Below, one piece after another: positions 31,776-40,686 of a stretch of DNA of 55,080 nucleotides. Below the pieces are notes generated by a model, which saw only the letters and a program-made list of their open reading frames with translations, had not been told where the DNA came from and did not search any database. This DNA comes from Candidatus Poribacteria bacterium. Lineage in GTDB: Bacteria > Poribacteria > WGA-4E > WGA-3G. The DNA lies in assembly GCA_022822085.1 (NCBI GenBank), contig JAJECK010000020.1:1-55080 (forward strand). Direction: 5' to 3'. Positions within the stretch are counted from its first letter, which is position 1; each line of letters opens with the position of its first letter. A program made the position numbers and the translations under genes.

Positions 31776-33134
31776 ATGATTACCTTACAAGAAGCACACC
31801 TCTATAAACGGGTTGCTATTCCAGACGCATTTCTCAATGAAACAGCAGGACAAAGGTGGGGTGGTGATATCCGTATCGGAGATCTCACTGGAGATGGAAC
31901 GGTTGATTTTCTACTCTATAAGGCTCTTGGTGGAATCCATCCATGTTTTCTCGGTGCTTGGACACTTGATGGACAACCGTTGTGGTCACTGGGTGATAAA
32001 CATCTTGAGATCAAAAACGCAGATGATAAAAATACTCCTCTCACAACACTTTCACCAGACAGACCTGGACCTGTTGCTATCTACGATATTGATGCGGATG
32101 GAGATTCAGAGGTAATCTGTTTTTGGGTGGACTCCGATGCATCGGAAGTGAGTAAATGGGATCTGTCTGCCGTGCACTTGATGATTTTGGATGGTGCGAC
32201 TGGGGAGATTAAACGTGCTGTTGTCTCTGATGCACTTCGGCAATGTAATGCTTACGTAGATGGTGAATTGCATATTCCTAATTATGTCCATCAGCGTTTG
32301 ATGATTGCTAACCTTTGTGGAAACGCGCAACCACAAGATTTTATTGTGAAAGTCGGCGTGAATGTCCTTGCGTTTAACCACAAGCTTGAACTACTTTGGC
32401 AACATACAGATAGATGGTATCGTTATCCGAAACATTCTGCTTATATTCCGGCAGTCGGAGATTTCAATGGGGATGGACTTGATGAAGTCAATGGGGGTAA
32501 TTTTGGATTGGCTGCAGATGGAACGGTGCTTTGGGATAAATTCCTCGGTGACAACATAGATTCTGTCTTGGTTGAGGAATGGGATGGTCAAACCCGTGCT
32601 ATTCTCTCTGGCGGAGGGCAGGTTCTTGATGATAAAGGTAATTCTGTGCTATCGCTCGGTTTTGATGAGGTGCCGCATGGGCAAGAAATCAGATGTGGAA
32701 ACTTGCTGCCTGATGCATCACCTAATTTAGTCATCCGCTATAACGGACACCATCCTGACTTAATCGTTGTTAACAACAGTGGACAGATTCACAGTCGCTT
32801 TCGTGTGGACGAAACACCTAATAATACAGGATTAGAGATTATTCGGTGGCATGGTGTCGGTCAACAGGAATTGATTTATAGTTCTGCTGCCCTCTATGAC
32901 GGTGAGGGGAACAGAGTTGTTTCGTTTCCCGATCTGCCACCATCGACCGGTGGAAAAATGGGATGGTATCACTGCTTTCCTGCGGATGTCTGTGGAGATG
33001 CACGCGAAGAGGTAATCCTCTACGATCCATATAGCGATGCTGTGTATATTTACACTCCACACCCTTTTCACTCTGACCAATATGATGGATATCAACACAC
33101 TCCACGACAATACAATACCAGACTAATGGATTAA
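31776..33134 (+). CDS. FG-GAP/VCBS-type beta-propeller protein
   Basis: A 452-residue propeller with calcium-loop motifs DLTGDGTVDFLLY, DIDADGDSEVICFW, DFNGDGLDEVNGGN and DVCGDAREEVILYDP. Similar architectures occur in rhamnogalacturonan-lyase-like and integrin-like proteins. No signal peptide is visible at the ATG at 31776, which is odd for a fold usually outside the cell. It precedes a sulfatase-fold enzyme by 4 bases. Confidence 0.82.
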   Translation: MITLQEAHLYKRVAIPDAFLNETAGQRWGGDIRIGDLTGDGTVDFLLYKALGGIHPCFLGAWTLDGQPLWSLGDKHLEIKNADDKNTPLTTLSPDRPGPVAIYDIDADGDSEVICFWVDSDASEVSKWDLSAVHLMILDGATGEIKRAVVSDALRQCNAYVDGELHIPNYVHQRLMIANLCGNAQPQDFIVKVGVNVLAFNHKLELLWQHTDRWYRYPKHSAYIPAVGDFNGDGLDEVNGGNFGLAADGTVLWDKFLGDNIDSVLVEEWDGQTRAILSGGGQVLDDKGNSVLSLGFDEVPHGQEIRCGNLLPDASPNLVIRYNGHHPDLIVVNNSGQIHSRFRVDETPNNTGLEIIRWHGVGQQELIYSSAALYDGEGNRVVSFPDLPPSTGGKMGWYHCFPADVCGDAREEVILYDPYSDAVYIYTPHPFHSDQYDGYQHTPRQYNTRLMD

Positions 33135-33138
33135 CTTT

Positions 33139-34404
33139 ATGACAACAAAGTCTATCAATAAGTTTCTACTCATCTCAATAGATTGCTGGCGTTATGATGC
33201 GCTCAGTCGGACGAATCCTCTCTTCAATACGCCGAAATTTGATCTGCTGACCAAAGATTTCTCACTTGCCGACAAGTTTTTTGTCACAGCACCTGCCACA
33301 CGTCCCTCTCACACCTCATATTTTACCGGACTATATCCGTTTGAACATGGTGTTTACGGACAAACCTATCTTAAGATGTTTGATGGAATTTCAAACCTGT
33401 TTCACATTTTTGCTGATGAAGGTTATCATATCACTGGACGGTCTGAACGTGCTGAGGTATTTCGTTTTCTTGATTATGAGTCGTTCATCACACCCGTAGA
33501 CCCAAATGCGAAAGCGCAGCAACTCGGTTCTATGGAAGATATGATACATCATCTTAAGCAACCTTCAGAGACACCGCAGTTCTGTTTTTTACACTTTTGG
33601 TATACACATGGAGGGTACGGGATGAGTGGTATTCCGGGTGCACCGAGTTTAGGTTCACTGGTGAACAAGGGTAGAACAGATGAGGCATTGCGTTACTACT
33701 ATGCTGCTGCGACCCATATACTTGAGTTCAAACTCGTTGAAATCCTGAAGCAGCTTGATTTGCCAAAATGGGCAGTTTTTATCTTTGGGGATCACGGGGA
33801 AGGGATATGTGAGGAACTTATTGATCATGGACGGACGCTCAATCAGAATGTGTTGCATGTGCCGTTATTGGTGCATATCCCGGGTGTAAAGGAATTAGAG
33901 TTTCCAAAGTCACCAATTTCTGCTATTGATTTGTTTCCCACCATTACGAATCTGGCAGGTATCGAAACGGATTATCAAGGCTATGGTCAGGATTTACTTC
34001 TCCCCTCTGAATTTGATGGTAAACGCTTGGTGTTGGCGGAATTGGATAGTCTGTATGGTATCGGTTTTCTCAGTCAGAAAAACTTGGAGATGCCACATCA
34101 TCGGGTGACTTCACGCACGACGGTTGACAACGAAGAGATTAGCAGATATACAGAAGGTGTGCGTCTCTGGGCACTCATGGATGGAGAATATATGTATCGA
34201 GAAGATGAGCAGACAGGTGAATCTGTATATCGGCATGTCCTGAGTGGAGAAGAGTTAGACTGTGAAGATCCAGATAGGTTCCGCGACGCTTACGACGAGA
34301 TACTGATGAATTCCAATTATCAACACTTGCAAGCACAGATTTCTACACCTGAGGAGAAGAAGATTTTAGAAGGAAGATTGCGTAATTTAGGATATATTGA
34401 GTAG
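33139..34404 (+). CDS. Sulfatase-fold hydrolase lacking the formylglycine site
   Basis: A 421-residue alkaline-phosphatase superfamily protein (LLISIDCWRYDALSRTNPLF; FIFGDHGEGICEELIDHG). Where sulfatases have C-x-P-x-R, followed by the TGLYP stretch, this protein has Thr54-Arg-Pro-Ser-His58. It therefore cannot form formylglycine; Thr54 would be a phosphatase/phosphodiesterase-type nucleophile, as in related nucleotide pyrophosphatases and phosphopentomutases. Substrate is unknown; context suggests an anionic sugar derivative. Last gene of the plus-strand run, 4 bases after the FG-GAP gene. Confidence 0.85.
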   Translation: MTTKSINKFLLISIDCWRYDALSRTNPLFNTPKFDLLTKDFSLADKFFVTAPATRPSHTSYFTGLYPFEHGVYGQTYLKMFDGISNLFHIFADEGYHITGRSERAEVFRFLDYESFITPVDPNAKAQQLGSMEDMIHHLKQPSETPQFCFLHFWYTHGGYGMSGIPGAPSLGSLVNKGRTDEALRYYYAAATHILEFKLVEILKQLDLPKWAVFIFGDHGEGICEELIDHGRTLNQNVLHVPLLVHIPGVKELEFPKSPISAIDLFPTITNLAGIETDYQGYGQDLLLPSEFDGKRLVLAELDSLYGIGFLSQKNLEMPHHRVTSRTTVDNEEISRYTEGVRLWALMDGEYMYREDEQTGESVYRHVLSGEELDCEDPDRFRDAYDEILMNSNYQHLQAQISTPEEKKILEGRLRNLGYIE

Positions 34405-34424
34405 ATTGAATGCATTAGTAGCAG

Positions 34425-34841
34425 TCAGGAAACAGTCAGCGGTTTTTCTAAAAGAAGCCATGCACGTCTATCTTTTTTGGGGAATGGAAAAGGGTTTTCA
34501 TAGGTGCGTACATCGGTAACATGAATTAGGGTCGCGTACTTTGAAGTCAACCATTTTACCCTAAATTCTTGAAACCCTAAATCAACAAAGATCTCTCTGT
34601 AATAACGGGAATAGATGTGCTGTAGCATTTCAGGTGTTAGGTCTTCATAAGTTTCTACTTTGGAAACGGTGAATTCACCTTTGACATGTCCTACACTTTC
34701 CTTCATATAGACAACATCTCCAGCATTGATTTTACCGTGTGGGATGCATCGGACTTTGGCAAGCCTGCTGTCAATTGTTTTCTTTCCATCCAAAATCAGG
34801 TCAAGCCAAGGTTGTGTAAAGATAGCGAGATGGTGTTGCAT
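34425..34841 (-). CDS. ASCH-domain protein
   Basis: A 138-residue protein: FTQPWLDLILDGKKTIDSRL is the typical start of an ASCH domain, followed by INAGDVVYMKESVGHVKGEF and VRTYENPFPFPKKDRRAWLL. ASCH domains, related to PUA, bind RNA or act as amidohydrolases on modified nucleosides. Convergent with the upstream sulfatase-fold gene. Confidence 0.88.
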   Translation of the reverse strand: MQHHLAIFTQPWLDLILDGKKTIDSRLAKVRCIPHGKINAGDVVYMKESVGHVKGEFTVSKVETYEDLTPEMLQHIYSRYYREIFVDLGFQEFRVKWLTSKYATLIHVTDVRTYENPFPFPKKDRRAWLLLEKPLTVS

Positions 34842-34934
34842 TATTGTGTTACCATAGGTTTTACCTATTAGTGAACAGATTTCTCACTAACTGAGTTGCA
34901 AATTTCTATGTGCTCGTAACTAAGGGAATTGATT

Positions 34935-35450
34935 ATGGAAAAAGATGATTTTGTAGATCTTGATGAAGACATTTATATACTTGAGGCAGTTGGTTTGAAT
35001 CGCATTGCTTATGCAGATGGCATCTTGAGAGCTGCGGCTGTAGAAATAGATTCTCGTCTTGCTTATTCAGTATCAGCACAGCAAATAACGTATGTATCAG
35101 AAAAGACACCTTTTCTGGAGTTATATCCTGATCCGAAACAAGTCTCAGTGATGCGGATGCTGATCGCTGATGGTGCTCTGCGCCAGATACGGTTATTGGA
35201 TTCTGAAATGCAACAGGAATTGCGCGAACACTGGGCGAATATGCATTTTGGACAGGATGATCCGACAAAGTTAGAAGCAGATCAACTCAAGTATGGAAAA
35301 ATATTGATGAATTGTAGCAATAGCGGTTTTGAAGCATTGGATAAGACATTAATCCCTGAACCTGGTCAAGACAGCAAATATTGGGATAGAATGATTGAGG
35401 TAGCGGAGGCCTTAAAAGGCTTAAACGTAGCAAAGCATCTTTTTTCATAA
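34935..35450 (+). CDS. Protein of unknown function
   Basis: A 171-residue, acidic, mainly helical protein (MEKDDFVDLDEDIYILEAVG to LKGLNVAKHLFS). ATG at 34935 has AAGGGA upstream. I see no known motif; no signal or membrane segment. It is convergent with the phosphoesterase gene, and stands alone. Confidence 0.7.
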   Translation: MEKDDFVDLDEDIYILEAVGLNRIAYADGILRAAAVEIDSRLAYSVSAQQITYVSEKTPFLELYPDPKQVSVMRMLIADGALRQIRLLDSEMQQELREHWANMHFGQDDPTKLEADQLKYGKILMNCSNSGFEALDKTLIPEPGQDSKYWDRMIEVAEALKGLNVAKHLFS

Positions 35451-35496
35451 GTTTAGTGCAAATTCCACACATCCGTAACGCCAATAATCAACCTAT

Positions 35497-35979
35497 TCAG
35501 ATTTCATAGATTTTCGCATCTCGTGTTTCCAAATCCACAACGGCAATTGTTGCTTTACCGGTTGTCCAACCCCCTGTTTCACCTGGATTGAGTAGCAATG
35601 CTTTTTCCTTAGTTACTTCAATTTTATGCGTGTGTCCATAGACAACGATGTCAAATTCACCACTCTTTGCTATTGGAATCGCGAGTTCTGGATAGTGCAT
35701 GACTGCTATGGACATATCACCAAGTGAGGTGCTTGCGAGGTTAGGATGAACTTCACCGATTGCTTCAAATTTTTTTGCAAGGACAACACGTTCGCCATCG
35801 TTGTTACCGAAAACACCGACAACACGGCAGTTCAAATCTGCTAACGGATCAATAGCAAACGGTGCGATAAAATCCCCCGCATGAACTACCAGATCAACAC
35901 CAATATCGTTGAATATCTCTACAGCACGTTGGACATTTGGAATGTTATCGTGACTGTCGGACATAACACCAAGTTTCAT
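35497..35979 (-). CDS. YfcE/MJ0936-type metallophosphoesterase
   Basis: A 160-residue calcineurin-like phosphodiesterase with all metal motifs: MSDSHDN, HAGDF, FGNNDGE, and YGHTHK with a final NPGE. The ATG at 35979 has AAAGGAAAAG upstream; the longer in-frame start at 36057 would overlap the preceding gene and is rejected. Likely cytosolic, general phosphodiesterase activity. Confidence 0.9.
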   Translation of the reverse strand: MKLGVMSDSHDNIPNVQRAVEIFNDIGVDLVVHAGDFIAPFAIDPLADLNCRVVGVFGNNDGERVVLAKKFEAIGEVHPNLASTSLGDMSIAVMHYPELAIPIAKSGEFDIVVYGHTHKIEVTKEKALLLNPGETGGWTTGKATIAVVDLETRDAKIYEI

Positions 35980-35993
35980 ATTTGTCTTTTCCT

Positions 35994-37337
35994 TTATTTG
36001 GTTATAAAAACAGGCAGTCTGTGGATGACGTTGCCGAGATACCCTTTTGGGTTCCACGGTTGGGTAAACGGTTGCGCGTTCCCCGCACCGTCATAGGCGC
36101 GTGCCCAGATTTCATAATAACCTCTGTTTGCGAAGGTTAGTTCGGTTTCCCAGTGATTCCAAGCGTACTTATTTGACGGTGGAGTCAACCGAGTTTCTTG
36201 CCATTGGATACCGAAATCCGTTGAAACAAGGACTTTGTCAATTTCATTTTCACCTGCCCACGCATGTCCTCGGACCTTTATAGGTGTGCCTTTGCTGAAT
36301 TTTTGTAGTGATTCTGGCTGCGTGATGAGCGACTTAACACGCAATGAAGTCGCAATTTGCATATCCTCTACTGGCGGTTTACTTCCCGGTTCAACTTGAT
36401 AAGCAGGAATTCTATAGGAGTACCCGCTCATCTTTTCTGAATCGTGAACCCGATCTCTCACCCAGATGCGGTTAAGCCATTTCTGCATGGAACTGCCGAT
36501 CCATCCGGGAACGATCAATCTTGCAGGAAATCCGTGAGCTGCGGGTAAAACATCTCCGTTCATCTTAAAAGCGATGAGTGTATGTTCATTCATCGCTTTC
36601 TCAATTGGAATACCGCGTGAAAATTGCTCACTGCTGTCAGAGGGAAGATCATCACCGTAGTTTCCAGTATAGACAGCACTTGGCTTTAAACCTGCTGCTT
36701 GTAGGACATCGCGTAACCGCACACCTGTCCATTCACTACAAGCCACGGCACCGCGTCGCCACGGCGTGCCATCAACCTCCGGCACGAATAGACTTCTGCC
36801 ATTCCCAGCACATTCCAACACTACCTGCATAGTTACCTGCGGAAAACGAAGCAAATCCTCCATTGACAAGGCAAGTTCTTTATGTACTTCGCCATCTATG
36901 ACCAATTTCCATCCGTTAATATCCTGGCTGATTGCTCGTTCTGGAATACCGCTGTTATTACGGACGAAATGTCGGACCGTGGGTGTAACATCGTCATTGA
37001 GGAGGTGCGGCGGCAATTCACCATTAAAAGGATTTTCCGAATGGACAAGCATATCCGGCTTCGGAAGTCCTGCTGCCTGCAAATCCTCCAAGGCTATAGG
37101 CATCAGACCACGATCTAATAAACCTCGGTTGACTGCTTCGCAGCCGGCTCCGAACATACCCATACTTGCGAGTAATGCGATTTTGCCTGTGTTGACGAGA
37201 AAGTCTCGTCTTGAATGGCTATCGGCTATCGACTGATGGCAGATAGTTGTGCGCGGTGGCATATCACTTTCTGCACCAGATTGCTCTTTGCCGATTGCTG
37301 ACTGCTGTTGGCTGAATGCTTGAAAAATATTAATCAT
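35994..37337 (-). CDS. Sulfite-oxidase-like molybdopterin oxidoreductase
   Basis: A 447-residue protein with Oxidoreductase_molyb (SIPERAISQDINGWKLVIDG; LECAGNGRSLFVPEVDG with the Mo-ligand Cys; GFPARLIVPGWIGSSMQKWL) and a C-terminal Mo-co dimerisation domain (SLITQPESLQKFSKGTPIKV; WNHWETELTFANRGYYEIWA). A twin-arginine motif SRRDFLVNTG predicts export. The start overlaps the Rieske gene by 8 bases. The stretch before the Tat motif, about 40 residues rich in Gln and Ser, looks like translated repeat DNA; a start nearer the Tat motif is possible. The Rieske protein is a likely electron partner. Confidence 0.88.
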   Translation of the reverse strand: MINIFQAFSQQQSAIGKEQSGAESDMPPRTTICHQSIADSHSRRDFLVNTGKIALLASMGMFGAGCEAVNRGLLDRGLMPIALEDLQAAGLPKPDMLVHSENPFNGELPPHLLNDDVTPTVRHFVRNNSGIPERAISQDINGWKLVIDGEVHKELALSMEDLLRFPQVTMQVVLECAGNGRSLFVPEVDGTPWRRGAVACSEWTGVRLRDVLQAAGLKPSAVYTGNYGDDLPSDSSEQFSRGIPIEKAMNEHTLIAFKMNGDVLPAAHGFPARLIVPGWIGSSMQKWLNRIWVRDRVHDSEKMSGYSYRIPAYQVEPGSKPPVEDMQIATSLRVKSLITQPESLQKFSKGTPIKVRGHAWAGENEIDKVLVSTDFGIQWQETRLTPPSNKYAWNHWETELTFANRGYYEIWARAYDGAGNAQPFTQPWNPKGYLGNVIHRLPVFITK

Positions 37338-39168
37338 CGTCGCGTTCGCTAAGTAACTCCCCGCGCGCAAGGCGTTCTGCATTTTCAGTTGACCACAGAA
37401 TGTTCTTCATCAGTTTTTGTGCTGTGATGTAACGGGTTGCTGCTAATAGATGCATACGTTTTTCTTCAAAGTCGTCCGACAAATCATAATGCCGATAGGC
37501 GACTTCAAGCACCTGGAACATGTGGAGTTCAGCGTCTTCACGTAGCAGGATGTGTGCAAGCGTCCGTTTTAGCGCGTCAATGTCATGCCCTTCTTCAAGA
37601 TATTGATTTACCAATATCTCAGCCTCAAATACTTTTTGGAAGTCAGCGAATTCTTGTAGCCGTTCTAACATCTTTTTAGGCGAGTCGTAAGTCTCATCAG
37701 GTATCCGTTGTCCGGGTTTTGGAATTCGTGCGGCTGGCATGTTCAACCAACGTAGGTATGCTAAGTAGACGACACCGTGAAAAATGCCGCGTAGTAAAGT
37801 AGCACTGGGTGCATATTGAAAGGCGTGATATAAAGCATGGGAATATGAATAGATATTTGCTACATCGTGCCAATCACCTTCATTTTTCAGATGAAAACGT
37901 GCCGTCCGAATTGCTGAGGCATAAGTCATTGCGCGGCAGATGTCAGTGGGTTTGACTCCTTTGCGTAGGTATTCCTCAACTATAACGACAGTGGGTTCAA
38001 AGTCGTCTGCGAGCAGTGTTTGTGTGAACTCGGATATATCCAGTTCTGCTTCGTTTGCTTGGTTGTCTTCCCATATACTATCGATTCTCTGAAAAATCGG
38101 TCTTAGAACAGGAACAGAATCTGCCCATCGGGAGGTTTCCTCATGACGTGTCCTACTGACAAGATCAACGACGATTGGACGTAAGATTTCGTGTGAACCT
38201 TCCCAGTTGACGTAATCCAATGCTTCAAACATCTTATTGGCAAAATCAAGTGCGTGTCCATCACCTGTGAAGTAATAGTCAGTTGCTGCTGTGTAGACGA
38301 AATCTGCAATGACAGATTTGTCGTAGTCTCGGTCATTTAGCGTCAGTAAGATGCGTTCTGCTGCGCCTCTGTGACGTTTGTCTATAAAATAGCGGAACCA
38401 TCGTTTGAGTGTCACAAGGTCGTGTTCATCTTTTGTTCTTGGAAATGGGGAGCGGTAAGGACGTGCACTTCCCGTTGTTCTGCGACTAATCTGGCTTAAT
38501 CCGTGCACAAGGAACAGGTTATGGTCATTTGGGTCAACATCGTCCCACATGTTTGCTGCAAGCGTGAGGATTGCTACTCCTGACGACCATCCGTCACTGC
38601 TCTTATGTGCGCCGTAGTGGAGTCCCTGTTGGATAATCTCTGCGGGGTCTGCACCTGCGTCACGGAGTGCTGTGACAGCTTTTGCGATAAAGAAGGTGCT
38701 GCGGTCTTTGAGTCCCCGTTCAAGTGCGCGTTTTCCGTTTTCAATGACACGTCTTTTTGCTGCTTCGCGTTCACCTTTTGCTAATCCGACGTATAAATAA
38801 CCGTCTTCTCGCATTTCCACGGGAAACGCTTTCAGGTCATCACCGGATGCTAAGAAGCATGCGCCAGACTTGAGATCAAATTCCCAGTGGTGCCAGTGGC
38901 ATATTAGGACACCATCACGGATACTGCCTTTGGACATTGGGTATCCCATGTGTGGACAACGATTGTCAACTGCGTAAAAACTGCCGTTATTCTTGAAAAC
39001 AGCCAGATGTGTGCCGTTGACGTGAAAAGGTTTACCTTCCAATTCTTCAAAATCCTCAGCGGGACAGAGTTGGTGATAAACCAGTTGGGATTCGTCTATT
39101 TCTGTTGGTGGTAGTGGTTCGACGGTAACGGAACCGATGCTGGTTTCTTCAAGGGTTGAAGTTTGCAT
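37330..39168 (-). CDS. Rieske [2Fe-2S] protein with large helical domain
   Basis: A 612-residue protein. The N-terminal 100 residues are a Rieske domain with both ligand motifs (CPHMGYPM and CHWHHWEF). The remaining 500 residues are helix-rich and unfamiliar, with no oxygenase catalytic domain. ATG at 39168 has AAAGGAGGC upstream. It overlaps the sulfite-oxidase-like gene, which suggests electron transfer between the two. Whether it is cytoplasmic is not clear, since no signal peptide is seen while the partner carries a Tat signal. Confidence 0.85.
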   Translation of the reverse strand: MQTSTLEETSIGSVTVEPLPPTEIDESQLVYHQLCPAEDFEELEGKPFHVNGTHLAVFKNNGSFYAVDNRCPHMGYPMSKGSIRDGVLICHWHHWEFDLKSGACFLASGDDLKAFPVEMREDGYLYVGLAKGEREAAKRRVIENGKRALERGLKDRSTFFIAKAVTALRDAGADPAEIIQQGLHYGAHKSSDGWSSGVAILTLAANMWDDVDPNDHNLFLVHGLSQISRRTTGSARPYRSPFPRTKDEHDLVTLKRWFRYFIDKRHRGAAERILLTLNDRDYDKSVIADFVYTAATDYYFTGDGHALDFANKMFEALDYVNWEGSHEILRPIVVDLVSRTRHEETSRWADSVPVLRPIFQRIDSIWEDNQANEAELDISEFTQTLLADDFEPTVVIVEEYLRKGVKPTDICRAMTYASAIRTARFHLKNEGDWHDVANIYSYSHALYHAFQYAPSATLLRGIFHGVVYLAYLRWLNMPAARIPKPGQRIPDETYDSPKKMLERLQEFADFQKVFEAEILVNQYLEEGHDIDALKRTLAHILLREDAELHMFQVLEVAYRHYDLSDDFEEKRMHLLAATRYITAQKLMKNILWSTENAERLARGELLSERDDD

Positions 39169-39378
39169 GATGTGCCTCCTTTGAAGGTTGTTGTTTCCCA
39201 TTGTTGAATAACAACATTTCACGTGTATTATGCTAAGAGTATATTCAATTTTCCGAAAAATGTAAAGAAAAAGGGGTTTATATGTATAAAACCTTTGGCA
39301 ATATGTAGTTTAATACTTGTAATGGCAGCAAGGTTTATGCTGCTTTTTATTTCATGCTGCTTTTTATTTTATTAATTA

Positions 39379-39425
39379 AACGTATAACACGCCTTTTGCA
39401 ACATACAAAAAGCGTGTTATACGTT
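39379..39425. repeat. 47-base hairpin with 14-bp perfect arms
   Basis: AACGTATAACACGC and its exact complement at 39412-39425 enclose a loop in which TTTTG and CAAAA pair again after one mismatch, leaving seven unpaired bases. There is no T-run suited to either flanking operon, so it may be a palindromic repeat element or an operator. Confidence 0.6.
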
Positions 39426-39548
39426 CTAAAGCGATGGTAAACCATTGTTGTTTTCAAAGTTTAAGAAGGAAATAGCAAAGGTTTTCGCATTCAGTATTTT
39501 TGGACTGTAACCTTGAATGAGAACCTATATAACGCTGGTAACCTGTAT

Positions 39549-39592
39549 TAAAAACCAAGTTGAAATCCAATTTAGAACTGAGTTTCAACTTG
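39549..39592 (-). terminator. Rho-independent terminator of the three-gene operon
   Basis: On the minus strand CAAGTTGAAA and TTTCAACTTG form a 10-bp stem with a 17-base loop, directly followed by GGTTTTTAATAC. It lies 47 bases after the stop of the 164-residue protein. The stem is AT-rich, so the efficiency may be modest. Confidence 0.6.
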
Positions 39593-39638
39593 ATTTATTA
39601 CATTCAATAATTTCGTTCTTATGCAAGCATACCGTAAA

Positions 39639-40133
39639 TCATTTAATTGTCTTTGGTGGTATCCTTAAACCGAGTTTTTCATTAACAAGTTTGACAAGAG
39701 ATTTTCTCATTTGACTAAATGCTCTCTCTGTTCTACCACCACTAATTTCATGAACTATATTTGTCCTTGGCTTCATACATATTAGGGCATGTGCCTTATT
39801 ATTTGGTTTAGGGTCGTGCTTAACGACAATATCATGATCTATTACGTCCATATTTTTATCTTCTATTACTATATCAACCACGTCCCCAACAATTAAACCA
39901 ATAACACCGTCTGTATCACACCCTGACCTCTTAGTTCTTTCTGCGTCGAACTCGTTAATGCTGGCTACATCCGCTGACAGTTTCTCACCTGCACGAAATG
40001 CTGCACTTTGTATTTCTAAAAATCCATTAGGAAGCTCTTTGTAATGATCATCCCGTGATGGATTATTAATATCTATGGCTTTAATCCATCTATATATCTC
40101 TTCGTGCACATCTACAGAGTTACAAGTTTCCAT
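39639..40133 (-). CDS. Unrecognised protein, third gene of a TIGR04255-type operon
   Basis: A 164-residue soluble protein (METCNSVDVHEEIYRWIKAI). A central beta-rich stretch (GVIGLIVGDVVDIVIEDKNM) and a C-terminal helix rich in Lys (FSQMRKSLVKLVNEKLG) are visible, with two Cys (SGCD, ICMKP). I know no family. Its start overlaps the preceding gene by 14 bases, and a terminator follows, so this is the last gene of a tightly coupled operon. Confidence 0.65.
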   Translation of the reverse strand: METCNSVDVHEEIYRWIKAIDINNPSRDDHYKELPNGFLEIQSAAFRAGEKLSADVASINEFDAERTKRSGCDTDGVIGLIVGDVVDIVIEDKNMDVIDHDIVVKHDPKPNNKAHALICMKPRTNIVHEISGGRTERAFSQMRKSLVKLVNEKLGLRIPPKTIK

Positions 40134-40686
40134 TAATTATCCATTCCCATGTTTCTTTATAAATTTCTTTAGTGAGTGTTCCGTCCGATGATATTAATCG
40201 ACCGTCCTGAAACCAAAGTTTTGTAAAATATACACACTTATCTTTAATCTCAAAGTATAAAGACCTGCCATCTCTTTCCCACTTTATGGAGATATAATCA
40301 TCTTCATCTATTTTTATATCTACCATATCTAAACGGTGTATGCCAGTGTCAATATATGATGCAAAATTTTTTATAAAATCTTCCGTATATTGTATATCAT
40401 CAATAGGTGGATTTTCATATTGATATAATATATCAAATTTCGATATCATAGAATCTACAAAAAACGTTTTGTGGTTTTCACTGTTGCTCGCATTAAATAA
40501 ATCAAGCCTTTCTTCAACTAAGTTAAAATCTGATACGGGTCTTACATAAGCATCTTCTGGCATATTTGGATCTAAATTTTCTAAAGTATCGCTTATGGCG
40601 GGACTATTTGTGACGGTTGTTAATAATCCAACTATTGCTGCATAAAACCTTATCTGATAATTATTGGATGCATTTTCTAAGTTCAT
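40120..40686 (-). CDS. Unrecognised protein, middle gene of a TIGR04255-type operon
   Basis: A 188-residue acidic protein starting MNLENASNNYQIRFYAAIVG. The N-terminal hydrophobic segment (about 11-22) might be a buried helix. C-terminal half is beta-rich (YISIKWERDGRSLYFEIKDK, then TKLWFQDGRLISSDGT). No recognised domain. ATG at 40686 has GGAG 8 bases upstream and lies inside the end of the preceding gene; an earlier in-frame start at 40728 is less supported. DNA is conspicuously AT-rich, with many ATA codons. Confidence 0.65.
   Translation of the reverse strand: MNLENASNNYQIRFYAAIVGLLTTVTNSPAISDTLENLDPNMPEDAYVRPVSDFNLVEERLDLFNASNSENHKTFFVDSMISKFDILYQYENPPIDDIQYTEDFIKNFASYIDTGIHRLDMVDIKIDEDDYISIKWERDGRSLYFEIKDKCVYFTKLWFQDGRLISSDGTLTKEIYKETWEWIINGNL

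Larger units (their letters stand above)
39169..39638. other. Gene-free stretch with a tandem repeat and two hairpins
   Basis: No gene. Near the left end is the Rieske-gene promoter region. At about 39337-39371 a TATGCTGCTTTTTATTT unit occurs twice in tandem. At 39379-39425 is a long hairpin, and at 39556-39592 the terminator of the three-gene operon to the right. Confidence 0.6.
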
